Assembly (NCBI GenBank): GCA_037071015.1
Contig: JBAMOY010000001.1
Span: 620,001-684,000 of the forward strand
DNA from: JBAMOY01 sp037071015
GTDB taxonomy: Bacteria; Bacillota_I; Bacilli_A; RF39; UBA660
Reading direction: 5' to 3'
DNA: 64,000 nt
Positions 1 through 7,549 of this stretch are shown here, one piece after another. The notes beneath the pieces were generated by a model, which was not told where the DNA came from, did no database searches, and saw nothing but the letters and a program-made list of their open reading frames with translations. Positions within the stretch are counted from its first letter, which is position 1; every line of letters begins with the position of its first letter. Position numbers and translations under genes: made by a program.

Positions 1-308
1 GTTATTTTTCCATCTGCCAATAATTCTTTAGCTTCTTCTTTTGTCACATATTTTGTTTCAAACAATCTATTACGGTTATTTTCATCGCTTAATTTTGAAA
101 ATACCGTTTTAAAAATTTCATTATTATTAAAATTATCATTTTTAATAATAGCAATATTTATAATATCCAATTTTTCACTATTTTCGATATTAGAAAAAGC
201 CATATTAAAAAAGGTCCCTAAGATTATCGGAAAGGCAAAAGTCCAAAATATTAATGCTTTATTTCTAAAAAGCGTTTTTAAAGAATATTTAAAATTATGT
301 ATAAACAT
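1..308 (-). CDS. ABC-2 type transporter permease, 3' part cut by window edge
   Basis: The reading frame starts at ATG 308 and runs off the left edge, so only about 102 N-terminal residues are visible. They show a short cytoplasmic start (MFIHNFKYSLKTLFRNKA), one hydrophobic segment (about residues 19-37) and then a soluble stretch, the usual beginning of an ABC-2 exporter permease. The start codon directly follows the stop of the ATPase gene, so the two are translationally coupled and should form one exporter. The substrate cannot be told. Confidence 0.75.
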   Translation of the reverse strand, partial: MFIHNFKYSLKTLFRNKALIFWTFAFPIILGTFFNMAFSNIENSEKLDIINIAIIKNDNFNNNEIFKTVFSKLSDENNRNRLFETKYVTKEEAKELLADGKI

Positions 309-1247
309 TTAATCGCGAAGTTCCTTTCCCGTTAATTCAAGAAATACATCGTTAAGTGTTGGCCGTTCTGAATATATTTTATTATATTTAATTTTCTCTT
401 TTTTTAAATACTCCATTATTTCAACTAAATTGTTTTTACCCTTTTTATATGTAACCAATAATATATTATTGGTGTATGAGACATCATCAACATTTTTTAA
501 TTTTGATATTTTTTCTATATAGCCAGGATCTAAGTCATTAATTTCAATTGATATCTTTTCCTCAATTTTAGCTAACTCTTTTAATTCATCAGGCGTTCCA
601 GATGCTAATATTTTTCCTTTATCGAGAATAATTACCCTATCACATAGTATTTCTACTTCTTCCATATAATGCGTAGTATAAACAATAGTTGTACCATTTT
701 CTCTTAACTTCTTAATGCCATCTAAAATATTATTTCTACTTTGAGGATCAACCGCTACAGTAGGCTCATCTAAAAAAATTAATTTTGGCTTATGTGCTAT
801 CCCGCAAGCAATATTTAATCTTCTAAGTAATCCACCGGATAATTTTTTAGGATAAAAACTCTTAAAATCCTCTAATCCTACTAACTTGATTGCATCTTCT
901 ATATATCGCATCTTAGTCTTTTTATCTGAAATATATAATCCACAAAAATAATCTATATTTTCATAAACAGTTAATTCATCAAAAACAGCTATTTCTTGAA
1001 AGACTACTCCTATTTGTGATTTTAAATCATAAGAATCTGGTTTCATTTCTTTTCCGAAAACTTTTATACTACCATCACTGTAATTTAGCAATGACAGCAA
1101 ACAATTTATTGTAGTAGATTTACCACTACCATTGGGCCCCAATAGTCCTAATATCTCCCCCTGGTACACCTCAAAGGATAAATTATCTACTGCTTTTAGT
1201 GTTTTATATTTTTTGGTCAGATTTTTAACTTTAATAATTTTTTCCAT
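309..1247 (-). CDS. ABC transporter ATP-binding protein (DrrA/NatA type)
   Basis: A 312-residue ATPase. Walker A is GPNGSGKST near residue 38, the signature is LSGGLLRRL, Walker B is KLIFLDEPT and the H-loop is YTTHYMEE. The C-terminal 80 residues resemble the extra domain of exporter ATPases that ends in a PTLNDVFLELTGKELRD-type tail. It energises the permease encoded immediately downstream, probably exporting a drug, peptide or lipid. The family is secure; the substrate is unknown. Confidence 0.93.
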   Translation of the reverse strand: MEKIIKVKNLTKKYKTLKAVDNLSFEVYQGEILGLLGPNGSGKSTTINCLLSLLNYSDGSIKVFGKEMKPDSYDLKSQIGVVFQEIAVFDELTVYENIDYFCGLYISDKKTKMRYIEDAIKLVGLEDFKSFYPKKLSGGLLRRLNIACGIAHKPKLIFLDEPTVAVDPQSRNNILDGIKKLRENGTTIVYTTHYMEEVEILCDRVIILDKGKILASGTPDELKELAKIEEKISIEINDLDPGYIEKISKLKNVDDVSYTNNILLVTYKKGKNNLVEIMEYLKKEKIKYNKIYSERPTLNDVFLELTGKELRD

Positions 1248-1594
1248 TTTTTCACCATCTCTATAATATTGATATCTATTGCATATATTATATCAACTTT
1301 ACTCCATTATGTCATTATAGTCAAATAACATTAATTGACAATTTTAAATTCAATAATATTAACTACATACTTAATACAAAAAATTTAGCTTTGTTAAAAT
1401 TTAAATATATTACTATAAAGTTTCAATTATAAATTAATATGATACTAATACCAAATATATCTACAACTATTGAATAAAATAAATAGCATAAATACCTATC
1501 ACTAATAAAGACCATCATACAATAGTATATATTAGAATAATCAATTCCATAACAATTAAAAAATATAATTACCATTTTAATTTTATTTTCATAT
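1248..1594. other. AT-rich intergenic region, promoter of the ABC operon
   Basis: About 350 bases without a convincing gene. On the minus strand a TATAAT box lies near 1285-1290, upstream of the ATPase gene, so this probably holds the promoter for the exporter operon. I see no other structure. Confidence 0.35.
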
Positions 1595-1629
1595 AAAAAC
1601 ATTAAGAGTTAAAAACTCCTAATGTTTTT
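1595..1629 (-). terminator. Rho-independent terminator of the amidoligase gene
   Basis: An almost perfect hairpin (AAAAACATTA paired with TAATGTTTTT, with GAGTT/AACTC inside) overlaps the last codons and stop of the amidoligase gene and is T-rich on its minus-strand 3' side. Confidence 0.7.
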
Positions 1630-2719
1630 GTATTGTTAATTTTTTGGTAAAAGGTTTAGATTTAGATAATTCCTTATTATTAATTTCAAACGACTTTAAA
1701 TATTGTCTTAAAAAATATACTTTATCAAAATTATTAGTAAACAACATATCGCATAATTCCAACGCTTGTTGTAAATAAATTTCATCATACCAAATCAATT
1801 TTGAGTACTTATCTTTATTTATGTTTCGTCTGTTTTGAATAATATCATCATTATATCTTGTACTTTTTGAATATAATAGCATATTAACAAATAAGTTAAC
1901 ATTATTTTGCCATATTGTAGGATTCAACGTTCCATTTGGGCACCTAAATTCAATAGTATTTTTATCGGATATATTCTTAAAATCACTAATCTTTACATTA
2001 TTAAAATTAACCGCTTTATACTTTTGATGTGATATATTCCTAATAATAACTTCCATATCTAATAAATCACATTTCTTTAATTTTTTATAATCCTCCCAAA
2101 AATCTTTAGTCAGTGGCTCTGCATAACAACTCATACTAGGACGTGCCGTCAAAAAATCACCATATGCAAATCTATAAATTATATTTTCATAAACAGACCA
2201 TAACTTAATAAAGTTCAACCAAGATTCAGGTTGCCCACCAATAACCTGTGTTCCAACGTGAATATGTCCTCCAGAACGCTGACCAATAATAGCATTCGCA
2301 TCAACTATAGAACATACTCTTTTCAAATTATTCCATGAATCGGTTGTATCTTTTAATATTGGAGAATTAATTTCTGCTCCACGCTCCAAAGACCCGTCAT
2401 GCTTAAGTTCCCAAGCATCATATAATGACCTTTTTATTAACTCATTTTCTATATGTTCTTTCATAGCATTTTCAAATTCTAATTCTAATCCAAAAGTTAT
2501 ATAACTATCAAAGCCCAAACAATTTCTCAACTCTAAATAATAATTTTCTATATAATAAAGTAAATCTTGTAAATCTATACCATGCATTTTAGAAAACATA
2601 TCATTATTTTTAGGTTTAATATAATTAAATAATGGGTTATTAGTATTCGTGATGACTTTTTCTATATTTTGATTTAAATTTGTTTTTTTATTATTTGTTC
2701 TTTTTATTGATCTAGACAT
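1619..2719 (-). CDS. Amidoligase-like protein (COOH-NH2 ligase, Amidoligase_2 type)
   Basis: A 366-residue protein. Visible motifs fit the glutamine-synthetase-like amidoligase family: FGLELEFE near residue 80, HDGSLERGAEINSPI near 107-121, SGGHIHVGTQ near 149-158, and IEFRCPNGTLNP near 254-265. These supply metal- and ATP-binding acidic and histidine residues. Known members join amino groups to carboxylates in peptide tagging or cell-wall chemistry; the substrate here is unknown. It lies six bases after a membrane-protein gene and next to a tyrosine integrase, which suggests a small mobile island. Function is assigned by motif recognition only. Confidence 0.72.
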   Translation of the reverse strand: MSRSIKRTNNKKTNLNQNIEKVITNTNNPLFNYIKPKNNDMFSKMHGIDLQDLLYYIENYYLELRNCLGFDSYITFGLELEFENAMKEHIENELIKRSLYDAWELKHDGSLERGAEINSPILKDTTDSWNNLKRVCSIVDANAIIGQRSGGHIHVGTQVIGGQPESWLNFIKLWSVYENIIYRFAYGDFLTARPSMSCYAEPLTKDFWEDYKKLKKCDLLDMEVIIRNISHQKYKAVNFNNVKISDFKNISDKNTIEFRCPNGTLNPTIWQNNVNLFVNMLLYSKSTRYNDDIIQNRRNINKDKYSKLIWYDEIYLQQALELCDMLFTNNFDKVYFLRQYLKSFEINNKELSKSKPFTKKLTIQKH

Positions 2720-2724
2720 AATAA

Positions 2725-3567
2725 TTACCTCGTCATCCTATTGTAATTATCTCTTTTTAATTCCAATTTCTTTTTTAAAGTTTTTATATCTACTAGTTGA
2801 TGTTTTCTTTTTATGTCCTCTACACAGTCTTCAAAATCAAAATCGGAATGTTCCCTTCTCCAATACAATGGAACGTTCTCAACCATTATTGTAAGTAAAA
2901 TATACAAAAGAGAAAATAAAATGTTTTCGCCGACAGTTTCTTCATGAATTATATAATCATTTCTATCCTCATTATATATTATAGCCCTAATGAATGATTC
3001 TTGTTGTAATTCTTCATCAGTCAAATTTTTCTTAGTTTCTTTAAAGTTTGAACTAGGCTCACCTAAAACATCCTGTAATTGTAAATCTTCCTTTTCAAAT
3101 AATTCAATTATATCGTCATAGGTTTTCTTTTTAACAGAATAAACTTGCGCAGTCCGTGAATAAAATCCATCATCATTTTGTTGCCATTTAGTATAGTAAT
3201 AAAGTTTATTATCACTACTACTTTTATAACTATCATACTGTTGCTCATATCTAATATTACCATTATTATCAAATTCCGTCATAACAGTTGAATAAACTTT
3301 CCATTCATCACCGCCATAAAATGGTATATTACCCAAAAGAGTAAAACCTCCTGCAATAATACCAGCAGTTAATACATAAGGTGCTACTAACTGTAATGCT
3401 CTTGCACTTATTTTAAGATTTCTTATTGTTCCAACTTTTATATTAACTAAACGAGAATGTTCAATTTCCCATTCTAAAGTTTCCATTTCTTTTTTCATTT
3501 GAAGCAACAATTTCTTTTGTTCTAATCTTTTTTTCTCTGCTTGACGCTTTTTATTTTTTTTGTTCAT
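2725..3567 (-). CDS. Membrane protein paired with the amidoligase
   Basis: A 280-residue protein of no family I recognise. It has a charged coiled-coil-like N terminus (about residues 1-38), a hydrophobic stretch at 58-82, a soluble domain of roughly 130 residues rich in Tyr, Asp and Gln, and a second membrane segment near 215-232, then a charged tail. It ends six bases before the amidoligase gene and should be co-transcribed with it. The topology suggests an extracytoplasmic middle domain that could meet the ligase substrate or product at the membrane. Confidence 0.6.
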   Translation of the reverse strand: MNKKNKKRQAEKKRLEQKKLLLQMKKEMETLEWEIEHSRLVNIKVGTIRNLKISARALQLVAPYVLTAGIIAGGFTLLGNIPFYGGDEWKVYSTVMTEFDNNGNIRYEQQYDSYKSSSDNKLYYYTKWQQNDDGFYSRTAQVYSVKKKTYDDIIELFEKEDLQLQDVLGEPSSNFKETKKNLTDEELQQESFIRAIIYNEDRNDYIIHEETVGENILFSLLYILLTIMVENVPLYWRREHSDFDFEDCVEDIKRKHQLVDIKTLKKKLELKRDNYNRMTR

Positions 3568-3590
3568 TTAACTCAACCCCTAATTTTCTT

Positions 3591-3760
3591 AAAGTTTTTC
3601 ACTTTATGAAAGATAAATCTTTTTATTATTTTTATTAGGTTTTAAAACAATATGACTACTGTTGGTGGCTAAATCGATTTGACAAAATGAACTCCTTATG
3701 TTAATATAATCGCCAAGTTGTTGAAACAACGAGTCTTTTTATCTTAAAGTGAAAAACTTT
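3591..3760. repeat. 15-bp perfect inverted repeat upstream of the membrane protein gene
   Basis: AAAGTTTTTCACTTT at 3591-3605 recurs inverted at 3746-3760, with partial similarity extending outward. The 140 bases between hold no convincing gene. This could be an operator pair or excisionase/integrase sites of the small island. Confidence 0.5.
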
Positions 3761-3782
3761 GAGATTTTAATTTTATAAATTA

Positions 3783-3817
3783 AAAAAGGATTGACACACA
3801 AAAGTATCAAGCCTTAT
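3783..3817 (-). terminator. Terminator-like hairpin after the island integrase
   Basis: AAGGATTGA pairs with TCAAGCCTT (one mismatch) just after the integrase stop, with an AT-rich flank on the minus strand. Confidence 0.5.
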
Positions 3818-3821
3818 TTTT

Positions 3822-4904
3822 TTACCTAAAATTACACATAGGATTTAGATTATTCATCATTTTTACTTTATTATCAAAACTAGGATGAACATATCTATCT
3901 AATGTTATTTTTACATCTGAATGACCAAGAATTTCACTTAATGTTTTTGGATCACACCCATTTTCAATACATCTAGTGGCAAATGTATGTCTTAAAGCAT
4001 GAAAATTATAGATATCAAGATTTATCGATTTCATTATATTTTTATAATGATTTGTATAACTACGTGGTTCAATAAATTTATCCTTGCCAGTCAAAAAGAA
4101 ACATTTATCATCTTTTTTTAACTTTTTTAATATGGGAATTATAAAATTTGGAATAGGAATATTTCTAATAGAAGCATCAGATTTTGGATCATCAAGTATT
4201 ACAATGGTTTTAGTTTTAATATTCCTATCATAATTTTTTACCCGTATTAAAGTTTTTTCAACTTTAATTACATTATTATCTAAATCTATATTTTCCCATT
4301 TTAAACCACATAACTCCCCTATTCTTAATCCCGTATATAAACATAAAAATATACCAACAGCATCTTCATTATTACAATTACTTAATTTTTGTTCTAATAT
4401 CATTTGATGATCTTTCGTAAGTATTTGAATCTCCTTTTTGGGAATTTTTGGCATAGTAATATTAATATTTACATTATGGTATTTTAAAATTTGCTGCAAT
4501 ATTATTAATATATCTTTTATTGTCTTCGGTGACAAACCATCATTTAGCAATTTTTCAGTAAATTCATTAATCATATTTTTATTGATTTGCTTTCTTTTAT
4601 ATTTACCAAACTCTGGCATTAAATGGGCGTATACCGAGTATTCATAATTGGAATAGGAAGATTTTTTGCATGATATTTTAATACTTTTAAGCCAATTATA
4701 TATATCACTACTAAATAAAGCTTTATCTATAATAACAGTTTCTGTTAATATATTTTGATACTTTTGAATAGTTATATCTTCAGTAAAACCATAGACAAAC
4801 CCATAATTCGTTAATCCATTTTCTTTTATTCCTTTCTTGTATTTAACAGAATACCTTCCATCTTTTCTTAAATAAACTTTTCCCGTTTCATAATTATTTT
4901 TCAT
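3822..4904 (-). CDS. Tyrosine recombinase/integrase of a small island
   Basis: A phage/ICE-type integrase of about 360 residues. The start at 4904 (MKNNYETGK) is preceded by AGAGGAG; the frame is open further upstream but without a ribosome site. The N terminus has the arm-binding segment (GKVYLRKDGRYSVKYKKG), the middle a SAM-like core-binding domain, and the C terminus the catalytic set: R in LYTGLRIGELCGL, K in the beta-hairpin, H-x-x-R in HALRHTFATR, H in LGHSDVKITLDRY and the nucleophile Y. It is complete and distinct from the prophage integrase at 52.9 kb. I could not identify its attachment sites. Confidence 0.9.
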   Translation of the reverse strand: MKNNYETGKVYLRKDGRYSVKYKKGIKENGLTNYGFVYGFTEDITIQKYQNILTETVIIDKALFSSDIYNWLKSIKISCKKSSYSNYEYSVYAHLMPEFGKYKRKQINKNMINEFTEKLLNDGLSPKTIKDILIILQQILKYHNVNINITMPKIPKKEIQILTKDHQMILEQKLSNCNNEDAVGIFLCLYTGLRIGELCGLKWENIDLDNNVIKVEKTLIRVKNYDRNIKTKTIVILDDPKSDASIRNIPIPNFIIPILKKLKKDDKCFFLTGKDKFIEPRSYTNHYKNIMKSINLDIYNFHALRHTFATRCIENGCDPKTLSEILGHSDVKITLDRYVHPSFDNKVKMMNNLNPMCNFR

Positions 4905-4954
4905 AAGTACTTCTCCTCTCATATAACTATCATACAAAAAATAAAATCTATCAC

Positions 4955-4980
4955 AAAAAAAGATGCTAATTATTAGCACC
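4955..4980 (-). terminator. Rho-independent terminator after the GNAT gene
   Basis: On the minus strand a GTGCTAAT/ATTAGCAT hairpin is followed by a run of seven T, placed about 130 bases after the acetyltransferase stop. Confidence 0.65.
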
Positions 4981-5109
4981 TTTAATCTTTACAAACTCTT
5001 GCAAATTTATAATGTTTATATCAAAATAGTTATCATATCCATCTTTATTATTACATTATAAATAATATTATATACTACTTTTTACTTTCCAAGATAAAAT
5101 TAAATTTTG

Positions 5110-5553
5110 TTAATCTAATTTCATATACAAAATAGGATAGTGATTACCCTGTTCATCTAACTCACTTCTCTTATAAACTTTAAAGCCCATATGTTCATAA
5201 AATCCTTTGGCTTTTGGATTTTGCTCATTAACCGCTAGTTCATTAACATTATAATTTTTTATACCATAATTTAATAATTCTTTCCCCAATCCTTTCCCTC
5301 TCTCATTATCTTGAATAAATAACATTTCAAGTTTTTGATTTTCAATTCCCATAAATGCAATGGGCACATTATTGTCATTTTCGACAATAATTAGATGTGA
5401 TATTTCTTTCAATCCTTGGGGAACGTATTTTTTTATATTCTCTATTTCTTCATCTGATAAAAATTTATGTGTTGCTTTTACTGAATTTTCCCACACCTCT
5501 AATAGTTGATTTATCAGTACCGTGGTTCTGTCTGTTATTTCAATTATTTTCAT
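5110..5553 (-). CDS. GNAT family N-acetyltransferase
   Basis: A 147-residue single GNAT domain. The acetyl-CoA pyrophosphate loop is visible as NERGKGLGKELLNYG near residues 83-97, followed by LAVNEQNPKAKGFYEHMGFKVYKR, the typical motif B with N and Y residues. The length is normal. The acceptor substrate cannot be predicted. The TfoX-N gene lies 30 bases upstream, suggesting one operon. Confidence 0.9.
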   Translation of the reverse strand: MKIIEITDRTTVLINQLLEVWENSVKATHKFLSDEEIENIKKYVPQGLKEISHLIIVENDNNVPIAFMGIENQKLEMLFIQDNERGKGLGKELLNYGIKNYNVNELAVNEQNPKAKGFYEHMGFKVYKRSELDEQGNHYPILYMKLD

Positions 5554-5583
5554 TTTATCATCTTACCTCCAAATTACAATCGA

Positions 5584-5883
5584 TTATTTTTTCTTTGGTA
5601 AATCTTTGCAAGTATCAATAATTATTTCTTTTAAGACTTCTTGATTATCTATATCATCTACTAAATACATAGGTTTTGCTCCATTATAGGGAATAGCTTC
5701 TGCCATATTGTATTTTTTATTACTCTCGACCATCTTAATTAGTAATCTATTATCATAAATACCACCAAATAAAATGTTATCATAATAAAGCAAATATTCT
5801 CCCATCATTGACTTACAAGTAATATTATCTAACAAACTTAATTGTTCTAATACAAAATTTCTATAATCTTTTGTTGTAGCCAT
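5584..5883 (-). CDS. TfoX N-terminal domain protein
   Basis: A 99-residue protein matching the stand-alone TfoX N-terminal domain: SMMGEYLLYYDNILFGGIYDNRLLIKM and AIPYNGAKPMYLVDD are characteristic. The name comes from a competence regulator, but in Gram-positives these short forms have no settled function. It is the first gene of a likely two-gene operon with the GNAT protein. Confidence 0.8.
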   Translation of the reverse strand: MATTKDYRNFVLEQLSLLDNITCKSMMGEYLLYYDNILFGGIYDNRLLIKMVESNKKYNMAEAIPYNGAKPMYLVDDIDNQEVLKEIIIDTCKDLPKKK

Positions 5884-6112
5884 TATATCAACCCACTTTC
5901 ATATTTTATTTACTAAATCAACAGGATATAATCACCATATCTTTGTCTAGATCTAATATACCAAATTCTAAACTTACATAATAAGTATCTTATAATTTCA
6001 TAAAAATATTAATATGATATTTCTTAGTTATTTCGCATAAATTTTAAACATCATTTCTACTACTTAATTTAAATTCGATTAAATTATTTTTCCTTATCAT
6101 ATGATAGTAATA
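5884..6112. other. Intergenic chromosomal DNA before the prophage junction
   Basis: AT-rich, with no open frame or RNA gene I can support. It should contain the promoter for the TfoX-GNAT pair. Confidence 0.4.
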
Positions 6113-6150
6113 ATAAAAAAATGACGCTTAATTTCCTATGAAATTAAACG
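6113..6150 (-). terminator. Probable original terminator of the tRNA-Thr gene, now displaced
   Basis: On the minus strand CGTTTAATTTC pairs with GAAATTAAGCG (11 bp, 4-base loop) and is followed by a T-rich run. It lies about 110 bases beyond the attL core, where the end of the tRNA-Thr transcript would have been before the prophage inserted. Confidence 0.6.
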
Positions 6151-6260
6151 GCTGCTCAAATTAAGGAGTAGACATTCTACACAAGAAAACTATACGTTCC
6201 CTTTTTATTTTTTGCAACTTTTATATATAAAAATTCGAATAATTCGAACAGATGCATCAC

Positions 6261-6285
6261 TGGTGCTGGAAACAGGAATCGAACC
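6261..6285. other. attL: displaced 3' end of tRNA-Thr
   Basis: These 25 bases are identical to 54073-54097, the 3' end of the tRNA-Thr gene including CCA. Sequence differs on both sides of the two copies. This is the standard result of integration into a tRNA 3' end: the prophage restores the tRNA at the right end and the original tail is left here. Confidence 0.93.
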
Positions 6286-6410
6286 ATTACAATTTTATAA
6301 AAACCTTGAAAAGAAAGGGCAAACAGTATTAAGCCTTATATTTTAAGGCAAAAATGTCCTATCTTTTCCTTAATTTGTACTACATACAATCAATTAATTT
6401 TACCAATTAT

Positions 6411-6442
6411 AGACCAAAAACAAGACCAAAATATGACCAAAA
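6411..6442. repeat. Integrase arm-type sites (left arm)
   Basis: Three direct GACCAAAA repeats begin at 6412, 6424 and 6435, about 11-12 bp apart. Two matching copies with the same spacing lie just inside the right end (54015, 54027). Helically phased repeats at both prophage ends fit integrase arm-binding sites. Confidence 0.6.
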
Positions 6443-6566
6443 TGGTGGATATTTAATCCTCTAGTAACAGCATATATAACATTATATATTCATCATCTAA
6501 TATTAACACATTAATCACCTCCTACTAATATAGTACTAGGTGGTTTTTGTTTATCCTTTTGAGAAA

Positions 6567-6738
6567 CAAAAAAAACAGTCACAAAAAGTGACTGTCATGA
6601 TATCTTTGCACTATTATAGTCCTTAAACAGGACTAGCTTAAACGAAAACACCGAGTCAGCTTTGAAACGGTGTTTTCTTTAACAAAATAAATTTTGAATA
6701 GAGAAAGCACCTAACATACAAATATCAAGTGTATCTCT
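6567..6738 (-). ncRNA. Prophage small RNA with four hairpins
   Basis: Starting about 7 bases after an extended -10 promoter, the minus strand folds into four hairpins in order: AGAGA/TCTCT enclosing ATACA/TGTAT (6700-6738), a 10-bp GAAAACACCG/CGGTGTTTTC stem (6644-6677), a 7-bp TAGTCCT/AGGACTA stem (6617-6635), and an 8-bp ACAGTCAC/GTGACTGT terminator with eight U (6567-6595). There is no open frame of note. I do not recognise the RNA; its place next to attL suggests expression in the lysogen. Confidence 0.65.
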
Positions 6739-6744
6739 GTAATA

Positions 6745-6753
6745 ATTATAACA
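6745..6753 (-). promoter_or_regulatory. Extended -10 promoter of the small RNA
   Basis: The minus strand reads TGTTATAAT, the extended -10 form TGn-TATAAT. The -35 region is weak (TGGCTA), as is common with extended -10 promoters. The predicted start (about 6738) coincides with the first hairpin of the RNA. Confidence 0.6.
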
Positions 6754-6789
6754 TATATTTTATACATTAGCCAGAATTAACTGGCAAAC

Positions 6790-6831
6790 GAATAGACTTA
6801 TAAGTTCATCGTTTCCTTCTCTATGCTATTC
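6790..6831 (-). repeat. Orphan third copy of the type III antitoxin repeat
   Basis: This 42-nt unit resembles the two units at 7338-7382 and 7401-7443 and is closed by the same GAATAG/CTATTC stem, but it lies after the toxin gene, about 35 bases beyond its stop. Confidence 0.6.
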
Positions 6832-6865
6832 GCATTCATTATATTTTTATGTAATATATTTTTTT

Positions 6866-7288
6866 TTATTCATCATTAATAATTGTTTTGTAAAATTTGT
6901 TAAATGCCACTTTTATTTTTCTTAATTCCATTTGTGAAATGACTACCTTTTGATTAGTTTTAGGATTTTTATATTGCGATTCAATTCTATTTTTAGAGAT
7001 TGTTCTGAATTGCTCCATCAATATAATAGAATCTGTTTCTTTTATATAATATAGATGAGAATATCTCAATTTATTGTAATTTCGAGAATTAAAATCTTCT
7101 TCACTTTTAAAATGCTTTGTTTTAGGGCTCGTTAATGGTAAACAAAAAATCATGTTCTCACTAGACTTTATAGCAAATAAAATACCCAAGTGTTTATCTT
7201 TTAATTCTGGGTGAAAAGTCCTACCGTAATTAATATGATACACACTTCCATTTTTATACTCCTTGTACTTATGAACTGCTCTTTTCAC
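6866..7288 (-). CDS. Type III toxin, ToxN/AbiQ/CptN-like endoribonuclease
   Basis: A 140-residue protein with GTG start and a strong GGAGGT site. The segment HLGILFAIKSSENMI...LPLTSPKTKH matches the ToxN pattern of a GI(V/L) strand leading to PLTSPK; the N-terminal VYHINYGRTF and the C-terminal ILMEQFRTISKNRI recall the related MazF/PemK fold. Such toxins cut mRNA and are held by a repeat RNA made from just upstream. Exactly that arrangement is present: promoter, two structured repeats, terminator, ribosome site, toxin. Members can abort phage infection. Subfamily (CptN versus ToxN) is uncertain; the 43-45 nt repeat size favours CptIN. Confidence 0.78.
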   Translation of the reverse strand: MKRAVHKYKEYKNGSVYHINYGRTFHPELKDKHLGILFAIKSSENMIFCLPLTSPKTKHFKSEEDFNSRNYNKLRYSHLYYIKETDSIILMEQFRTISKNRIESQYKNPKTNQKVVISQMELRKIKVAFNKFYKTIINDE

Positions 7289-7299
7289 TTCTTACCTCC

Positions 7300-7451
7300 A
7301 AAATATAAAAAATAGGGAAGCAAAAACTTCCCTTTTTGAATAGTCTTATATATTCCTCGCTTTACGCTTCATAATGCTATTCGCTCAATGTACAAACACT
7401 GATTGTCTAACAAGTTCATCGATATAATCTTCACTAAGCAATCAACATTGC
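7300..7451 (-). ncRNA. Type III antitoxin RNA (two tandem repeats plus terminator)
   Basis: The transcript from about 7451 carries two repeats: unit 1 at 7401-7443, closed by GATTG/CAATC, and unit 2 at 7338-7382, closed by GAATAG/CTATTC. The different but complementary closing stems are covariation. Both share an inner core (TGAAG ... CGA-GAA ... AGAC). An AGGGAAG/CTTCCCT terminator (7314-7333) followed by ATTTTTT separates them from the toxin gene, as in ToxIN loci where leaky termination sets the RNA:toxin ratio. Confidence 0.78.
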
Positions 7452-7457
7452 ATAATA

Positions 7458-7486
7458 AATATATCATTTTTATTTATAATTGTCAA
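7458..7486 (-). promoter_or_regulatory. Promoter of the type III TA operon
   Basis: Minus strand TTGACA (7486-7481), 17-base spacer, TATATT (7463-7458). The predicted start near 7451 lies directly before the first antitoxin repeat. Confidence 0.8.
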
Positions 7487-7549
7487 ATTTCTTATGACAT
7501 TCCAATAAAAATTTACATTTATTATACATCATTTTTTGCCTTTGTCAAA

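Noticed and set aside
3568..3821. Short AAGGAG-preceded frame in the gap before the island integrase
   Set aside because: It stops after nine codons and has no sign of conservation.
6261..6285. Second tRNA-Thr gene at attL
   Set aside because: Only the last 25 bases of the tRNA are present; there are no D or anticodon arms.
6617..6677. Segments GCTAGTCC and CGGTG recall parts of Cas9 tracrRNA
   Set aside because: The order of the elements is different, there is no repeat-antirepeat, and no Cas9 or array is in the window. Treated as chance similarity within an unassigned RNA.
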